Assembly: GCA_964019135.1 (NCBI GenBank)
Contig: OZ025248.1
Coordinates: 50,895,670 to 50,959,669 of the forward strand
Reading direction: 5' to 3'
Length of the DNA: 64,000 nt
Origin: Arenicola marina
Taxonomy: Eukaryota; Annelida; Polychaeta; Arenicolidae
Positions 1-12,039 of the stretch are shown piece after piece. A program made the position numbers and the translations under genes. Within the stretch, counting starts at the first letter, position 1, and each line of letters starts with the position of its first letter. The notes below the pieces were generated by a model. It saw nothing but the letters and a program-made list of their open reading frames with translations. It did not search any database and had not been told where the DNA came from.

Positions 1-30
1 GTCCATGGGGGAGGAAGAGGGGGAGGAGGG

Positions 31-64
31 GTCTGGCAGGGTCTGGCAGGGTCTGGCAGGGTCT
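31..64. repeat. 10-bp tandem repeat, about 3.4 copies
   Basis: Three exact copies of GTCTGGCAGG followed by a partial fourth, inside a G-rich stretch. Confidence 0.9.
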
Positions 65-1000
65 TGACTCCATCCCTGGCCTTCTGCAACAAACCCTACC
101 CCTGCCCATACCCCCGCTCTGACTGCTGCTGCACGAGGCGGGGGTGGGTGGGAGTGCTACAATACGAGAAGAGGGGTATTCTTGGGAAACGGGTGCTAAG
201 GAAGCCACGATGTATAGGATTAGGGGCATGGGGGGGTGCGGGTGGAGGGGTCAAAAGTCTGAGATGAGGGGGAGGCAGGAGGGAGAAGTGAATGGAGGGG
301 GCGGGGGTAGAATGAGGCCGGGGGGGGGGGAATTATCGTAAAAAAAAGGTACGGGATATGTTTTATGCCGTTCGAGGGGAGGAGTGGGATAAAGTCACTG
401 CGGTCCGCGAATGACTTACAGACATCGGTCATCAAAGGGCCGGTGTCATATGGGATAGCTTGGCTGGTGGCTGGGGTGTGTGTGTGTGGGGAGGGGGGGG
501 GGGGTAAAGTCGTTGGGTGAAGGGGTGGGGAGGGCATAATTATGTGGATGTTAATGTTTTATCAACTCCACTACGCCCTTTTCGACGCTGCAGAGGTTGA
601 CAATGGTGATACCATGGGTGTCGCTGTTCTCAATGAAATCACATCGCATCTCGACGTGGTGGGTGGCCGAGGCGGGAGGGAGGGGGGCGTCGAGGGGGCG
701 GCAGGTGGAGAGAGTGTCGTTTAGTTCATGTGGGCCTAAACACCTCTAATACTGTCAGCCTGTCCTGAGGTTCAGCTCCCGAAACGGTGCAGCCATGTCA
801 TATGTCATAGGTTACACAAAAAGCAATCACGTGGTACCCTTACCATGATGACTGGTAGAGGATGAGAGGGGGTGGGAAGAGGGGGGGTGGGGGGGGGGGG
901 CAAGCAAGACGAGCTGGCTGTATTGTGTCTTGCAGGTAATGTCACAGTACAGTGAGTCTGTAGTCTAGGAGTTACTACTCCACAAATTGTAAATGAGGTA
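65..1000. other. Non-coding, G-rich block
   Basis: Mostly G-rich on the + strand, with 12-nt G runs at about 493-504 and 889-900. Short open frames here are simple-sequence translations. No gene, RNA or transposon was recognised. Confidence 0.5.
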
Positions 1001-1760
1001 ATGCTTACGGCAGCGTATCGTACCCCCCCCCCCCCTTCCCCACCGCTACCCCGTCCCCTCTGCCACCCCTCTTCAACCTGACCCAATTCATCTTTTTCTG
1101 TACGGACTTCTAGACCCGCCCAGTCCACAGCTGACGGTGATAACTGTGGTACTACACTGCCCCCTCCCCCTCACCTCCCCTCCCACCTCATCTCCCACCT
1201 TGTGCCGCCCCCATCTCATCCCGTTCTTGCATGAGAATCGATCCCCACCTCCCTCCACCCACGCCCCCGCCTATACCCCACCCCGACCAATCCATTTCCC
1301 CGGGGGCCGGCATGATCTGGCCTGGACCGCCTTATGGCATCCACAGAGCCAAAGGCCAGACAGCCCCTCCACCCCCACCATCGCCATCCCCCCTCCATCT
1401 AAACCACCCCACCATCCCCATCTATCCCCACCACCCCGTCCACTCGCACCCATCCCCACCACCCGCTTCACCACCCACTCCATCCCCCTACCACCCCGCG
1501 CCACCATTCACACCCCTCCCCCCCCTTCATCTAAATCACCCCACTATCTCCATCCATCCCTGCATCCTCCTACCCGCTCCATCCCCACCACCCCGTCAAC
1601 CCGCTCTCATCCCCACCACCCCTCTCCTGCATCCCCTCGACCCCCTCCCCCCAGCCAGAGAGCGTGGTTCGTTCGATCCATTGATGGTGTGGTTTGCGGC
1701 CTGCATTGATACATAAAGCCCCCTACCCCCCCCCCCCCCTGCACCCGAGCGCCCCGGTCA
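1001..1760. other. C-rich low-complexity block with diverged internal duplication
   Basis: C-rich on the + strand, with a 13-nt C run at 1023-1035. A segment starting CATCTAAACCACCCCACC near 1394 recurs in diverged form near 1526, about 132 bp away. The 190-codon open frame at 1137-1709 is Pro/His/Ser-rich. It is open because C-rich DNA has few stops, so I do not call it a gene. Confidence 0.6.
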
Positions 1761-2194
1761 GACAATACGCGGCAAGCATTAGGTCGTAAATAGTCAATAA
1801 CTACGGCAACGCCACAGTATCGAAGCAACATGTGGCGTGTTTGCACAACGCTAATACACCCTGTCCCCCGGGGGAGCGCGAAGACCACCACTTTGCGCAC
1901 TAGTTACACACGTCACAAACGAGGGTGCTGGGCTGAGGGGCGGGTAATAATACAGTATTAAAGACGAGGGGTAGGGGTGGGGGAGAGGTGGGGGGGGGGG
2001 GGTCGGTGAGCAGACCATTGTCCTAATTATGAGGTCAAAAGCATAAGTGTTTAATATGTTAGAATAACACGTCGATTGAGCATTGACATGGCCGTTTGGA
2101 TAGTCCTTGTTGTTACCAATGCTGTGGTGGATAATAAATGTGTTTATATAGGAGTACATGGTAAAGTTTACGATGTAGTTTTTAGAGATGGTGT
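1761..2194. other. Non-coding, nothing recognised
   Basis: Mixed sequence with a G run near 1992-2002, then AT-richer DNA leading into the 44-bp repeat. I see no supportable gene. Confidence 0.4.
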
Positions 2195-2328
2195 GTAGCT
2201 TTAGTGTTATGGTTGTACGTGCGTGTTTGGTGTGGTCAGTAGCTTTAGTTTTATGGTTGTACGTGCGTGTTTGGTGTGGTCAGTAGCTTTAGTGTTATGG
2301 TTGTACGTGCGTGTTTGGTGTGGTCAGT
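2195..2328. repeat. 44-bp minisatellite, 3 copies
   Basis: Three nearly identical copies start at 2195, 2239 and 2283, each beginning GTAGCTTTAG and containing TTATGGTTGTACGTGCG. The only clear difference is TGTTATGG versus TTTTATGG in copy two. The unit length is not a multiple of three. Confidence 0.95.
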
Positions 2329-3480
2329 ATTCTTTTGTAACGCCTAATAATAATATCCCTTGTTACAGATTTCGGGTAATTAACATGCAACATGTCTTTG
2401 GCGCGAAATGATTTTCATCGTTCAGAATTAATGACTAAACCGTGCCGCATCACCAAAATATGAGAATTTGCACAACCACCCACACACTCTCTGCCTTCGA
2501 CTCACTCCGCTAGGGCTCCATTATATCTCTGTTGTCGCCTACTTCCTCAATGCCTTTTCCTACTCACTCGCCAGGGCGGCGCTGCGCATATTGATAGGCA
2601 AAATGCGTCGCGCATTTCTACAAATTAGTGTTGGGACCCAGCCTAAGCCTAATAACACATGAAATCAGGAGATGAAAAGAAAGAGTTCTGTCACAATTAT
2701 AACTTTTTCGAAAGGGTACATGATGTTTTTTGCTGTATAAAGTACGCAAAGCTCGTTATTTTTATGTTGTATTATTGAAAACTATAATGCCGCAAGAAAT
2801 TACAGCTGATTTGATCGTTTTTCAAGAATCTTGAAATTTGCCCCCGGCCGACAGCAGCGGTAAAAGCTAGCTTGCGCAGCGCCACCGTGCGGGGAGCTTG
2901 CCACCCACATTGCTTCAATACTTATTCTTCTGTGGGTGTATTATGTTCATTTTACAAATTATTGAGCCCAGAAGCTGACCTTAAATAGAGGTCAAATAAC
3001 GGGTGAGTGACTGACAAAGAGCAGCTAAAGCCACACTGACCTATTTGGTAAAGCTTCATTATCAATATTCCCTCAACATATAATTTAAATGACATTTAGG
3101 TATCGGAGAGCTGTCCTCTTTATGTGCACGAGATTAGTGTGGGCCTTAACCTGATATGATCACTGAATCACAATTATTCGCCATTATGACCACTGACTGA
3201 GCTGTGACAAATACCCCCCGCCCCCCCCCCCCCCCTCCCGCCTGCCCCTGCCCCCCCGCCTCCAACACACACACTCTCTCCCCGCATTTATCTATTTCTG
3301 AGTATTCATGTCACAGTCACATGCGACACGTCATATCCTGCTGCCAGTGGCGCCATCTAGGCAGGTGGCCAAACAACAATAGTCATCGCTCAGCGAATAT
3401 TTCAGTCAACTCAGACACGAGTTGAATGAAGTAAAGTACCAATCAATCGATCTTCACTCTCCAATAAGTTCTCTTGGAGA
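2329..3480. other. Non-coding, nothing recognised
   Basis: Unique AT/GC-mixed sequence. A 15-nt C run lies at 3221-3235. TGGCGCCATCTAGG near 3347 resembles part of a CTCF site but is incomplete. Confidence 0.4.
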
Positions 3481-3492
3481 TGCCCGGATTGC

Positions 3493-3506
3493 CCGGCAGG
3501 TGGCGC
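3493..3506 (-). promoter_or_regulatory. CTCF-like site (13 of 14)
   Basis: The + strand reads CCGGCAGGTGGCGC, one mismatch from the animal CTCF core CCASYAGRKGGCRS. It lies 31 bp before the 53-bp minisatellite. About one such near match is expected by chance in 64 kb, so this is weak alone. Confidence 0.3.
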
Positions 3507-3536
3507 GACCAGCTAGTTGTATGCTGCACACCGGGG

Positions 3537-3893
3537 CGTCTAGGTCAGTGGTAGAAATGCCAGGAGCTCCGGCTTGGAGGCTCCACCGGCGTCTAGGTCA
3601 GTGGTAGAAATGCCAGGAGCTCCGGCTTGGAGGCTCCACCGGCGTCTAGGTCAGTGGTAGAAATGCCAGGAGCTCCGGCTTGGAGGCTCCACCAGCGTCT
3701 AGGTCAGTGGTAGAAATGCCAGGAGCTCCGGCTTGGAGGCTCCACCGGCGTCTAGGTCAGTGGTAGAAATGCCAGGAGCTCCGGCTTGGAGGCTCCACCG
3801 GCGTCTAGGTCAGTGGTAGAAATGCCAGGAGCTCCGGCTTGGAGGCTCCACCGGCGTCTAGGTCAGTGGTAGAAATGCCAGGAGCTCCGGCTT
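3537..3893. repeat. 53-bp minisatellite, about 6.7 copies
   Basis: Copies begin at 3537, 3590, 3643, 3696, 3749, 3802 and 3855 (partial), each starting CGTCTAGGTCAGTGG and including CAGGAGCTCCGG. They are almost identical (one has CCAGCG for CCGGCG), which suggests recent expansion. The palindrome GGAGCTCC and the pair GGAGC/GCTCC give each unit hairpin potential. Confidence 0.97.
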
Positions 3894-3934
3894 GAAAATA
3901 TGAAAATAAGGTAAAGACGAATCATTTATGTTAC

Positions 3935-4080
3935 GTCTGTCTGTTCGCATCAAAGTGAACACATGTTAAACCGGACCAATAATCCCCTGGGATACAGACA
4001 GACAATCCTGGATTAAACGACCCGGGATACAGGTGCGAACCCACAATCAGTTGGTCCGCAATCCTTTTCAGTTAAATATT
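3935..4080 (-). mobile_element. Diverged tRNA-derived SINE, same or related family
   Basis: Read on the - strand there is a Pol III B-box-like GGGTTCGCACC near 4030. It is followed downstream by a tail resembling the window's SINE family: CCCAGGGG, TTGGTCCGGTTTAAC, then a TGTGTTCAC block. No clear A box or target-site duplication is visible. It is old or belongs to another subfamily. Confidence 0.4.
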
Positions 4081-4089
4081 CGACGACGG

Positions 4090-6470
4090 TGGCTCCCCAA
4101 GCGGCTCCCCCAAGCACAGGAGCGCGACACGGGAAGGCGAATCCCCGAAACCGATATCTCAATTGAAATCTGATGTCTTAAAACCATTCCTTCGTTTGAG
4201 GCGTTCGCTTTTGCGGGATCTCTTTTGTTTTATGACTCTTGTATTACTCTGGTATTGATATCCCATCGTGTTTGGACGCAGGCAATCGGCCCTTTGGCAG
4301 CCATTCCAGTTTTATGGTTTTTGTTCCGGTTTTCGCTTCGCATGGCGTCATGCCAGTACGTCTCCGTTGATCCAATTCTCACCATCAGTCCATCCACATG
4401 GACATCAGAGTCATCTAGCGTAAACCTCGAGTTGGATGGCCACCCCCATCACCCCAACCCCTCTCCCCTTCCAGTCACCAATTGCACTCGCTCCCACACG
4501 TTTCTTTTTGTCTATTCCCAGCCCATTCTCCCCCCCCCCCTCCCCTATATCTTTGCAGACCCTTTTTGTTTCGAAGCAACCACGATGACGGCCTCTGTCC
4601 TTTTCTCCAGTCATGGTGCATGTTGGGGGGGGGGTGGGGATGGTAAGGGCCGAGCCGGAACCTCTTTTCCCTGACCCTCCCGGCACCCCTGCTGACCCGC
4701 TGTCCGCCTCCCCCCACCTGCCCCCCCCCCCCACACAAGCCCCCTAAAAGCCATCGCTGGCAGGGGGTGGGGGGCAAGTGTCTGACGGGCCCCGCAGTGC
4801 AGACGGCACGTGGACCAGTGAGTCAGGGGTTTAGGGGTGGCTGTCTCACTGTGTCTCACCCATATTGTTAGCGGGGGCGGCCCTGCCCAGCCGCCTGGGG
4901 GTGGAGGGGGCGGGGGCAGTAGGGGTGGAGTGCAGGAGAAGGAGGTGTCTGGCGGTGCTGGCATGGTGCCGTGTGGGAGAACTATAAGCAACAAATATTT
5001 GGATATAAGGCCACGGGATACAAACACTGCAGGAAGAAGGCCATTCGCTCTGCCCTTCACTGATCCTTGTCTGACATTATTACCACACTGGGGAGTGCAA
5101 GGGTGGGCAGCGGGGTTGGGGGGGGGGGGGGGGCATTATGTGCAACCCCGGCCCTCAACGCGCCAACTGTCCCATCCATAATAGAAAATTTGCATAGAAT
5201 TTCCGCTCCATGTTTTGTCCGAAGCGTGTTGCTCATTTCACGGTTTTCAATAACCAATTTGCCAACAACACGTGCATTGAACAAAATCAGTCTTTTCTAT
5301 TTACTGCAGTTTATATTACCGTAAAGGGGTAGAATGAATGTTATAAATCTGAAATGTATACAATGCATTTTGCACGCGCGCCCAACCATCATACCACCCC
5401 CACTCAACCCTTCCAGATAGAATCATTTCGGCTTTTTGACTGAGGCCTGGATTTATAAAGCGCCTTCCGCGCGCATTCAAACCATTAAAATTCATGGTTA
5501 TTTTTGTTCATCCTTGAAGCATCCTCCTTGTCTTGCCAACAACAATGGTAATTGACACCATCCACAAAATGGTTATTCTGTGTAATAAGTCAGAAAGAGC
5601 ACAATGGACGCTCACGCGGCGCGCCTTGAGGTCTCTGGCCATAAACAATAGCAGCCTTTGTATACCGTGTCGCGCCTGTCTTAGATAAACGACAGGCTGC
5701 ACAGTGTATGGCCTCGGGAAGGCCGTCGGCTGGGGCACATCTGGGTTAGTTCTTTTCATTGCCTGTTGTGTCTATGGTGGTTGCATTGTGTTCCTGCCAC
5801 GCGGCGTTTTGTCTTATGGCCTCTCTCTTCTATATCCCGCTCTCTGCTGGCCCTTGCTTGCTCGGGGAGTTTTGCCTCCGAGCACGACCTGGGCACGTTA
5901 TGGCCATGCGTCAGGTTTTTTTCGTCACTCGTATATATTTGGGGTTGGCGCGTGGGGCATTAGCGTTCGGGGCGGTATAATCAGGTAATGGTAAAGAGCT
6001 GGGAGCTTCCACAGTTTCACGACCAGCGTAACGTGATTATTCAAGTTTACTAATATATCATCCCTTGTTTTTCCCCCTGCACCTTCTCAGCACCATCGTA
6101 GTTCCCTTCCTATTATATAATGTCCATTAGATAGTATGACATAATGACATATATATCCGCATTATCGCCCACATACCCCAGTTACTGTGGCCAGCGACCC
6201 ATTTAGCAACACGACGAGGGGGGTGATCGGTTTATCGGCCGGAGGGGATGGACACTAGAGACCACGGGGGGAAGGGGGGGGGAAGGTTGGTACATGGACA
6301 GCTTCCCAACGGAGTCAGGGCGTGCCCCCTACCCCACCCCACCCCTCCACATCCTACATCCTCCCCCCTCCTACCCCCCCCCCCCTTTACGCTACCCTCC
6401 CCTTAGCCTCCCCCCACCACCGACATCGGAGGCGGGTCTCGGAACTATCTGTCTGTCTGTGTGTCTCCAT
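4090..6470. other. Non-coding stretch with G/C runs
   Basis: Includes strongly G- or C-rich pieces at about 4530-4770 and 4870-5140 (16-nt G run at 5118-5133), and a C-rich piece at 6320-6420. Hydrophobic open frames near 5704-5988 have no recognisable domain and fit chance. No gene is supported. Confidence 0.4.
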
Positions 6471-6496
6471 GGCGGGAACTCCAGGACGGCGACCAC

Positions 6497-6552
6497 GCAG
6501 ACGACGTGTCAGCAGCAGACGACATGACAAAAGCAGACGACATGACAACAGA
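6497..6552. repeat. Short imperfect tandem repeat, about 20 bp
   Basis: GCAGACGAC followed by GTGTC or ATGAC recurs about three times. Confidence 0.7.
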
Positions 6553-6872
6553 CCCCGCAGCCACCGGCTAGGAAGTTTGGCGCCGATCTGGGACCAGGAG
6601 CGATGGATTTTCCGATTAGTCAGGGGTGGATGTTTGGTCCGAAGGTGAATGATTTATGCATTAATACGCCTATGTAAGAGCAGAAAAGATAGGCCGAACG
6701 GGTCGTGCCCTAGGCAATATGTTGTATGTAACTGGGCTACTTCACATATAATATAGGCGAGGCATAAATATATACGGTGCCATATACCGGGCGCAGTCAT
6801 TCCACATTAATTTTGTGGGATACACTTATTGAATAAGTGTGTCGCTAAATAGCTGTGGTCGCTATGCCAAAG

Positions 6873-6945
6873 GCGGTCGCTGTGGACACACGGTCCCTAT
6901 GCAAAGACGGTCGCTATGGACACGTGGTCCCTATGCAATGACGGT
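6873..6945. repeat. 34-35-bp imperfect tandem duplication
   Basis: GGTCGCTRTGGACAC followed by GGTCCCTATGCAA occurs twice, at about 6873 and 6908. A further partial match lies upstream at about 6857. Confidence 0.8.
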
Positions 6946-7790
6946 TTGGTCAGAATAATTACAAATCTTTCACCAAGGCTATTAGCATTAGATTTTGGCG
7001 CCTTGCAATACAAAATAATTTTCGAGGAGTTCCGGAATAACATATTTGTGACAATGGACCGCATAGCCTAGCGAACTCTTTAAGATGGAAGATCCATTGG
7101 CCCCGCAGCTTCGTGTTGAAGGTGTGTGTCTAACTGGATTACGTCAATGTGGATTAGGAGCCGGAGAATTCGAATATGGATCATCGATAGTGTGTCACAA
7201 TAACGAGCCTCCCAAGTTTGCCTCCACAGTCGTCAATTATAACAAAACGTCGGCGATTCTGAGAAGCGATTCTGAGAAGCCGAAACTCTTTTTTTCTCCT
7301 CGACAGCTACGGCGTTGGACAGAGGCGCAACACAAACCACGTGGAAATAGAGCAGACGGAACATAAAACATGGCCACCTGAAAACTCACCATGCGCACAA
7401 GCTGCCCATTGTAATCCGCGGTAAGAAAAAGAGGCATCGTCACTTTGCGAGCATTCTGACGTCATCGTCGTCAGTGTTATGACAAAATATAGTTCCGCGT
7501 GAACTTCCTGCGTCGGCGTCACTATGTCAGTTTTAACCACGTGTGTGTCCGTTTGTGACAAAAATGTGCGTCATGGCTTATCTATGTTTGGGTTTAATTT
7601 ACATTAAGTTACTTAAAAAAAAATTCCGTAATAAATTGAAAAAAAAAATCATCTGTGTTTTTATCTTGCATTATACTTCCCTGGATCCATATATCACAGT
7701 ATCGTTCCAGTTTTCCTTCCAGTGTGTTTGTTTACCTTTCCGCGACTACTGCACGTGCTGATATTTTTGTTAGTGTCTACATGCGAATAG
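6946..7790. other. Non-coding stretch with one full CRE
   Basis: A palindromic CRE, TGACGTCA, lies at 7457-7464. An ATG frame at 7085-7366 (93 codons) starts AAGATGGAAG but has no recognisable domain and is within chance length. A-rich tracts occur at about 7616-7650. Confidence 0.4.
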
Positions 7791-7791
7791 C

Positions 7792-8201
7792 GTGTTTGTC
7801 ACTTTGATAACCAAGGACAGTCATGGAGACGCAATTTGTAATCCGATCTCAGGATCCCGGCACCCGACAACACCATTAAACCATGTGAAGATATATGGCT
7901 GGCTGCCGGATGACGAGACGCCGCCGCCGCCGCCGCCGCCGCAACGGCAGCAGAGGTCGGCAATGTGCCACACATGCTCTGGGTCGCCAGTCACATGTGA
8001 TCCGGTAGCAGCACAGGAGATCCATAACTGCAGGCGTCCTGCCAGCCAATGGTGCCCTATGGATCCACCATTACGGGTCCCGATCCAGGCGATGGTACTG
8101 CTGTACCGATGGAACTAACCGGACCGGAGTCGGGAACACAAACCTCCCGACAAGTCGCCGGTGTCCCTGGCGGAAGATCACTTGTGACAGGACCAGGATA
8201 A
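7792..8201 (+). other. Two overlapping short open frames with a CCG microsatellite
   Basis: A frame open from 7792 to 8118 contains seven prolines encoded by (CCG)n at about 7919-7943, followed by Q-R-Q-Q-R. A second frame starts at ATG 8049 and runs 50 codons to TAA at 8199, rich in Gly/Pro/Thr. Codon choice in the second looks coding-like, but I recognise no domain. Start context is weak (C at -3). This could be part of an exon or chance. Confidence 0.2.
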
Positions 8202-8477
8202 AGGGAGAGGAAGCTCTTCCAGACATTGGGTGCACACGTGGAAATGGCATTGGAAACACCTGTCACCGCAACTTGGATTAGGGCAAAGTTCAAGCCATAC
8301 ACGCGGCCGGAAGTCTACCGCGTACATAATTGGCAACCGCAGCAAACCCGGCAATCTGTTTTAGGGAGTCTGCGGTTTCCACCTTGTCAGCATAGAGAAC
8401 CACAACCATGAAACCATGAAAAATTGTGTTTTGGACGATGTTAATGAGGATCCAATGTTATTCCAAGCTCAATTTAT

Positions 8478-8587
8478 ATTTGCATAGACGCGCCGAGAAT
8501 TATGATTATCTTTGGCGCGTTATATGTCAGAATTTTTCACATGCTCGGCTATCGCTTGTGCCTCACCGCTCTGATCCAGCCAATCAG
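8478..8587 (+). promoter_or_regulatory. Candidate promoter: octamer, E2F-like, CCAAT
   Basis: A perfect octamer in inverted form, ATTTGCAT, lies at 8478-8485. An E2F-like TTTGGCGCG lies at 8511-8519, and CAGCCAATCAG, a very good NF-Y site, at 8577-8587. This combination in 110 bp is known from S-phase and histone-type promoters. No histone or other recognisable gene follows, so the function is inferred. Confidence 0.25.
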
Positions 8588-8894
8588 AAACCGGCATGCT
8601 AGGGCTTACCTCGGTGACTTACTGGCAGGCACTGCCTGTGAAGCGCCGGGTCTGCGCTTAAGTGCATCCCGAATCCTTTCTAATTACCGGAATAAAGCCA
8701 TCCGGTAGCCTAACCGAGTGTTGCCGTGACAGGCGGCGTCCCTTGTACTGGTCAGGTGGATTCATAAAGGCGACTGGTCCACAGCCATTAGTCTCAAAAC
8801 TCAACCAAATAACAACCGGGCAAAAGCAATCTCGCTTCATATATGTACAGCAATATATCACGGACAGTTCGCAATGACACCAAATGCTCCATAG

Positions 8895-9016
8895 AAAAGG
8901 GCGATGAAATAAACTGCATCGAAAGAAAGGTCGAATGAAATAAATTGCATCAAAAAAAGAAGAAAGATCGAATCACATAATCTGCATCAACAGAAATGTC
9001 GAGTTAAATCAGTCAC
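8895..9016. repeat. Diverged 33-38-bp tandem repeat, about 4 copies, A-rich
   Basis: Blocks resembling AAAGRTCGAATGAAATAA plus CTGCATCAA recur about four times with many substitutions, so this is an old array. Confidence 0.7.
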
Positions 9017-9930
9017 AAAAGTCTTGATAAAAAGCCTAGGCATTTGTGTGAGTGCCAAGGTAATTGTGGCATTCAGTGAATATAATTCACAGGATGAATG
9101 ATACGGTAACGCAATGCTGGTACCACAAGCCACGGACGGTGATGCTATATCTCTACAACTGTCGGTTTTAACGGGTTTTTTTCTTCAAATTGCTCATACA
9201 ATTAGTATTATTCTATTCTCTACCAAGGAGATCTAACACAAAACCCACTAAATAAATAATTTTTTAGTTCTTACTGAATACACATGTTATTGGAACATGG
9301 TTTACGACACATAACACAATACCACAATAGGCGTACCCACTAAATATTTATGTTTAGAGCTTTTATTGATTGCACATGTTACATGGCTTACGGCACATAT
9401 ATCATTATATACTGTCTGTACGATTTAATACACAAGGGGTTAAGGTATATATATATATATATATATGTTTTACTATATCATGTGGCTAATATATGTATGT
9501 GTTTCTACATAAATGCGCTGAAATACATATTTGTTATTGTACATGTATATATGTTTTAATGATTTAAGGTATTATAGTTTTGACGTTTTACTGTTACGGT
9601 TACTGTTATACACCCACCCCCCATCCGCCAGCACCCACGACAACGCATGGGCCAAGGATTAAGTGCTCCTGCGAGAGTTGGAGTTGTAGATGTCACGTTC
9701 TGAGTGCGATAGATCAACACGGAGGAGTGAGAGAGAATCTTGACAGATTACACGGTGCAGCTCTTCGTACATTGATGGTACCGACACATGCATTACCGCC
9801 ACGAACCACATAAAGGGACGTGTCTCAATATATGTGGCACGATTATCAATCTATGTACACTGATACATAATGGTGTCAAGTAGCTGGGTAGCATGGTAAA
9901 AGTATTGAACTAGTAGGGCGGAAGATGATC
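9017..9930. other. AT-rich non-coding, (TA)n microsatellite
   Basis: Contains an uninterrupted TA dinucleotide tract at about 9445-9466. No gene was seen. Confidence 0.6.
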
Positions 9931-10051
9931 GGGTCCGTCAGCCAAGGTATCCGTTGACAGAATGTGTCCGTTGACATCGTGTCCGTCTGTCAAATTGTCC
10001 GTTGGCAAAGTGTCCGTTGACCAACTTTCCGTTGAGAAATATCTGTTGAGC
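9931..10051. repeat. 15-17-bp tandem repeat, about 8 diverged copies
   Basis: GTGTCCGTTGAC-like units recur every 15-17 bp with changing spacers. Confidence 0.8.
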
Positions 10052-10229
10052 TTTTGTTCATGTTAACTTGATGACATTTGGATGAAACCAAAGTTATACA
10101 TATCGTTGTCATTAATAAAACAGGGAGTGACGTTCTTATCTAATCATATATTTTTCAATTGCTTCATTCCGCTTAGAAACCGTTATATCATTAATCGTCA
10201 CTGATTTGTCTTGCTCCCTGTGGTCCCTG

Positions 10230-10520
10230 TCTCCCTGGCTTCCTGGGATCCGTGGTTTCCCTGGTTCTGGTGTTAGCCAGGACTTCTTGGTTTCCGTGGG
10301 CTCCATGGTTACCGTGGGCTCCATGGTTTCCGTGGGCTTCATGGTTTCCGTGGGCTCCATGGTTTCCGTGGGCTCCATGGTTTCCGTGGGCTCCATGGTT
10401 TCCCTAGGTTGCCTGGGTTTCTCGGGTTTCCCTGGGTTGCCTGGGTTTCTCTGGTTTCCCTGGGTTACTCTGGTTTCCCTGGGTTGCCAGGTTTTCCTGG
10501 TTTCCATAGCTCTCTTGGTT
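10230..10520. repeat. 18-bp minisatellite core with diverged flanks
   Basis: The core at about 10290-10400 has repeated GGTTTCCGTGGGCTCCAT (18 bp). The flanks are degenerate GGTTTCCCTGGGTTGCC-type units. The - strand can be read as Gly/Pro/Glu-rich and loosely collagen-like, but without a Gly-X-Y register. The frame follows from an 18-bp period without stops, so no gene is called. Confidence 0.85.
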
Positions 10521-10524
10521 GCCT

Positions 10525-11410
10525 GGTTGCCTGGGGGTTCCCTACGTGACCGACATGGCGCTGATACCTGGTGCCCGAGAGACAAAGCGACGGGGACGCT
10601 CAGCCAGGCAACAACAAAACATCCATCATCGGCCCGCGGCACCAGTGTTGACAAGCTTGTCGCTCGTCACAAGATCCACATACGCGGCTTATCCCTTCAG
10701 GCAATTACGGCAATCCCTCGGCCCCCCTCAGGGGAGAGAGACTGTGTGTGGGCCGCGGAGAGGGGGGGGGGGGGGCTGCGGGCCACAGTTGCACAGCCAA
10801 GCGCGTATAAGGGGAGAGATGCGTATAAGGATCAGACAATTGTACCCTAGAGTCAATCCATCATATTCACGTGTCAACTACCCTGGCAGATTTGAGTGGG
10901 ATGAGAAGGATGACATAGAAAGAGATGAAGACAAAGGTTCGATTTCATCATAGGATATAGGCCTATACATCACGTTTGCGATAACATGGCGTGTTATCGA
11001 TTCCGTCTTAAAGTGTATCGCATTGTTATTTAATAAATATTAGATTTAAAACTTGTATAACTTTACATACATTGCTTATACATTATTCGGGTCATTGATA
11101 ATACTAACGTATTTATTTAGTTTAATGCTCAATTCTATTCGTAGCGCAACTTCTTTATTTTACAACACCAAAACACCACTAAATTTACCAGAATCGCATC
11201 CCTGAATGCCCAACCGATACATTATTGAACACAAAGGCGTCTATATTCACCTTGGTGATGGCTATAATCTTAAAACGGCGCTGTCACTTCCGGTTGCACA
11301 TTGCCGAAAGAGGTCCGTGAACTGGTATCACTGCGCGTATCGCAAGAGCCGTTGAGTAAGCCTCACCACAGGTGCAAAAAGCGCACCCTTTCAAAGGTAA
11401 CTAAGAGGTT
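10525..11410. other. Non-coding, nothing recognised
   Basis: Contains a G run near 10765, a reverse ETS-like CACTTCCGGTT near 11286 and AT-rich DNA at 10960-11160. No gene is supported. Confidence 0.4.
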
Positions 11411-11412
11411 GG

Positions 11413-11595
11413 GTGGCGGCTAAGCCGAGCCGTCTGGAGTACTTAGATAAAGCAGCCACACCACGGTCCACGCCACAGAACGGCAAACGTCGTGATCGAA
11501 ATATCTCTGCCGTAATGGGCAGATATCCCGCACAGCGCTATTTCACCGTACTTGATTTATCTTCAGCCATACACCAGCATAAAGACAGGCTATAG
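11413..11595 (+). pseudogene. Possible reverse-transcriptase relic
   Basis: A 60-codon frame ends with RYFTVLDLSSAIHQH, which resembles the conserved YFTVLDLxSxxHQ block (first catalytic Asp region) of LTR-retrotransposon reverse transcriptases. The frame stops right after this block. Neither the YxDD motif nor an RNase H or integrase region was found downstream. One motif in a short frame is thin evidence; chance remains possible. Confidence 0.25.
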
Positions 11596-11599
11596 ATTT

Positions 11600-12039
11600 C
11601 ACAGAATCAAACAATACCTGCGATTCAGGTGATGTGTTCTGCAGATTAAGCTATCTATACTGTGAGGCCCTGGTGCTATTTCCGCCGGTTTCTGGCTTCG
11701 TGTGGTAAGGTAATGCTGCTAAATCTACCTGTAACTGCATATAGAAGGGCAGAAAAAGACGAAATACACTAGATTATGCATGACGAGAAAGTTGTAAATC
11801 CGCCGTTAGCTTGAAGCGGAGATAGGATGGAATTTCCAGACACAACCGCAGATGATATAGATCAACTGATGAGCAAATAATCTGTAGGTATTTGATGTAT
11901 TTTGATACCAATTGTATTTAAACCAAACCCTGAGCAAACCGAAATCCTGCAAATATATCAGGTCGACCTGGACGTTAATAATTCGCAAACCTCTGTAAAC
12001 CGAAGATACCGATATGCCCCAAGCAATATGTTTATCGGG
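11600..12039. other. Non-coding, nothing recognised
   Basis: Unique sequence between the possible RT relic and the SINE. Confidence 0.4.

Noticed and set aside
8226..8411. Continuation of the 8.05-kb frame as one gene
   Set aside because: It is in the same frame but separated by a TAA, and no domain is recognisable on either side.
10136..10654. Collagen-like Gly/Pro protein on the - strand
   Set aside because: No Gly at every third position; the motif follows from the 18-bp repeat.
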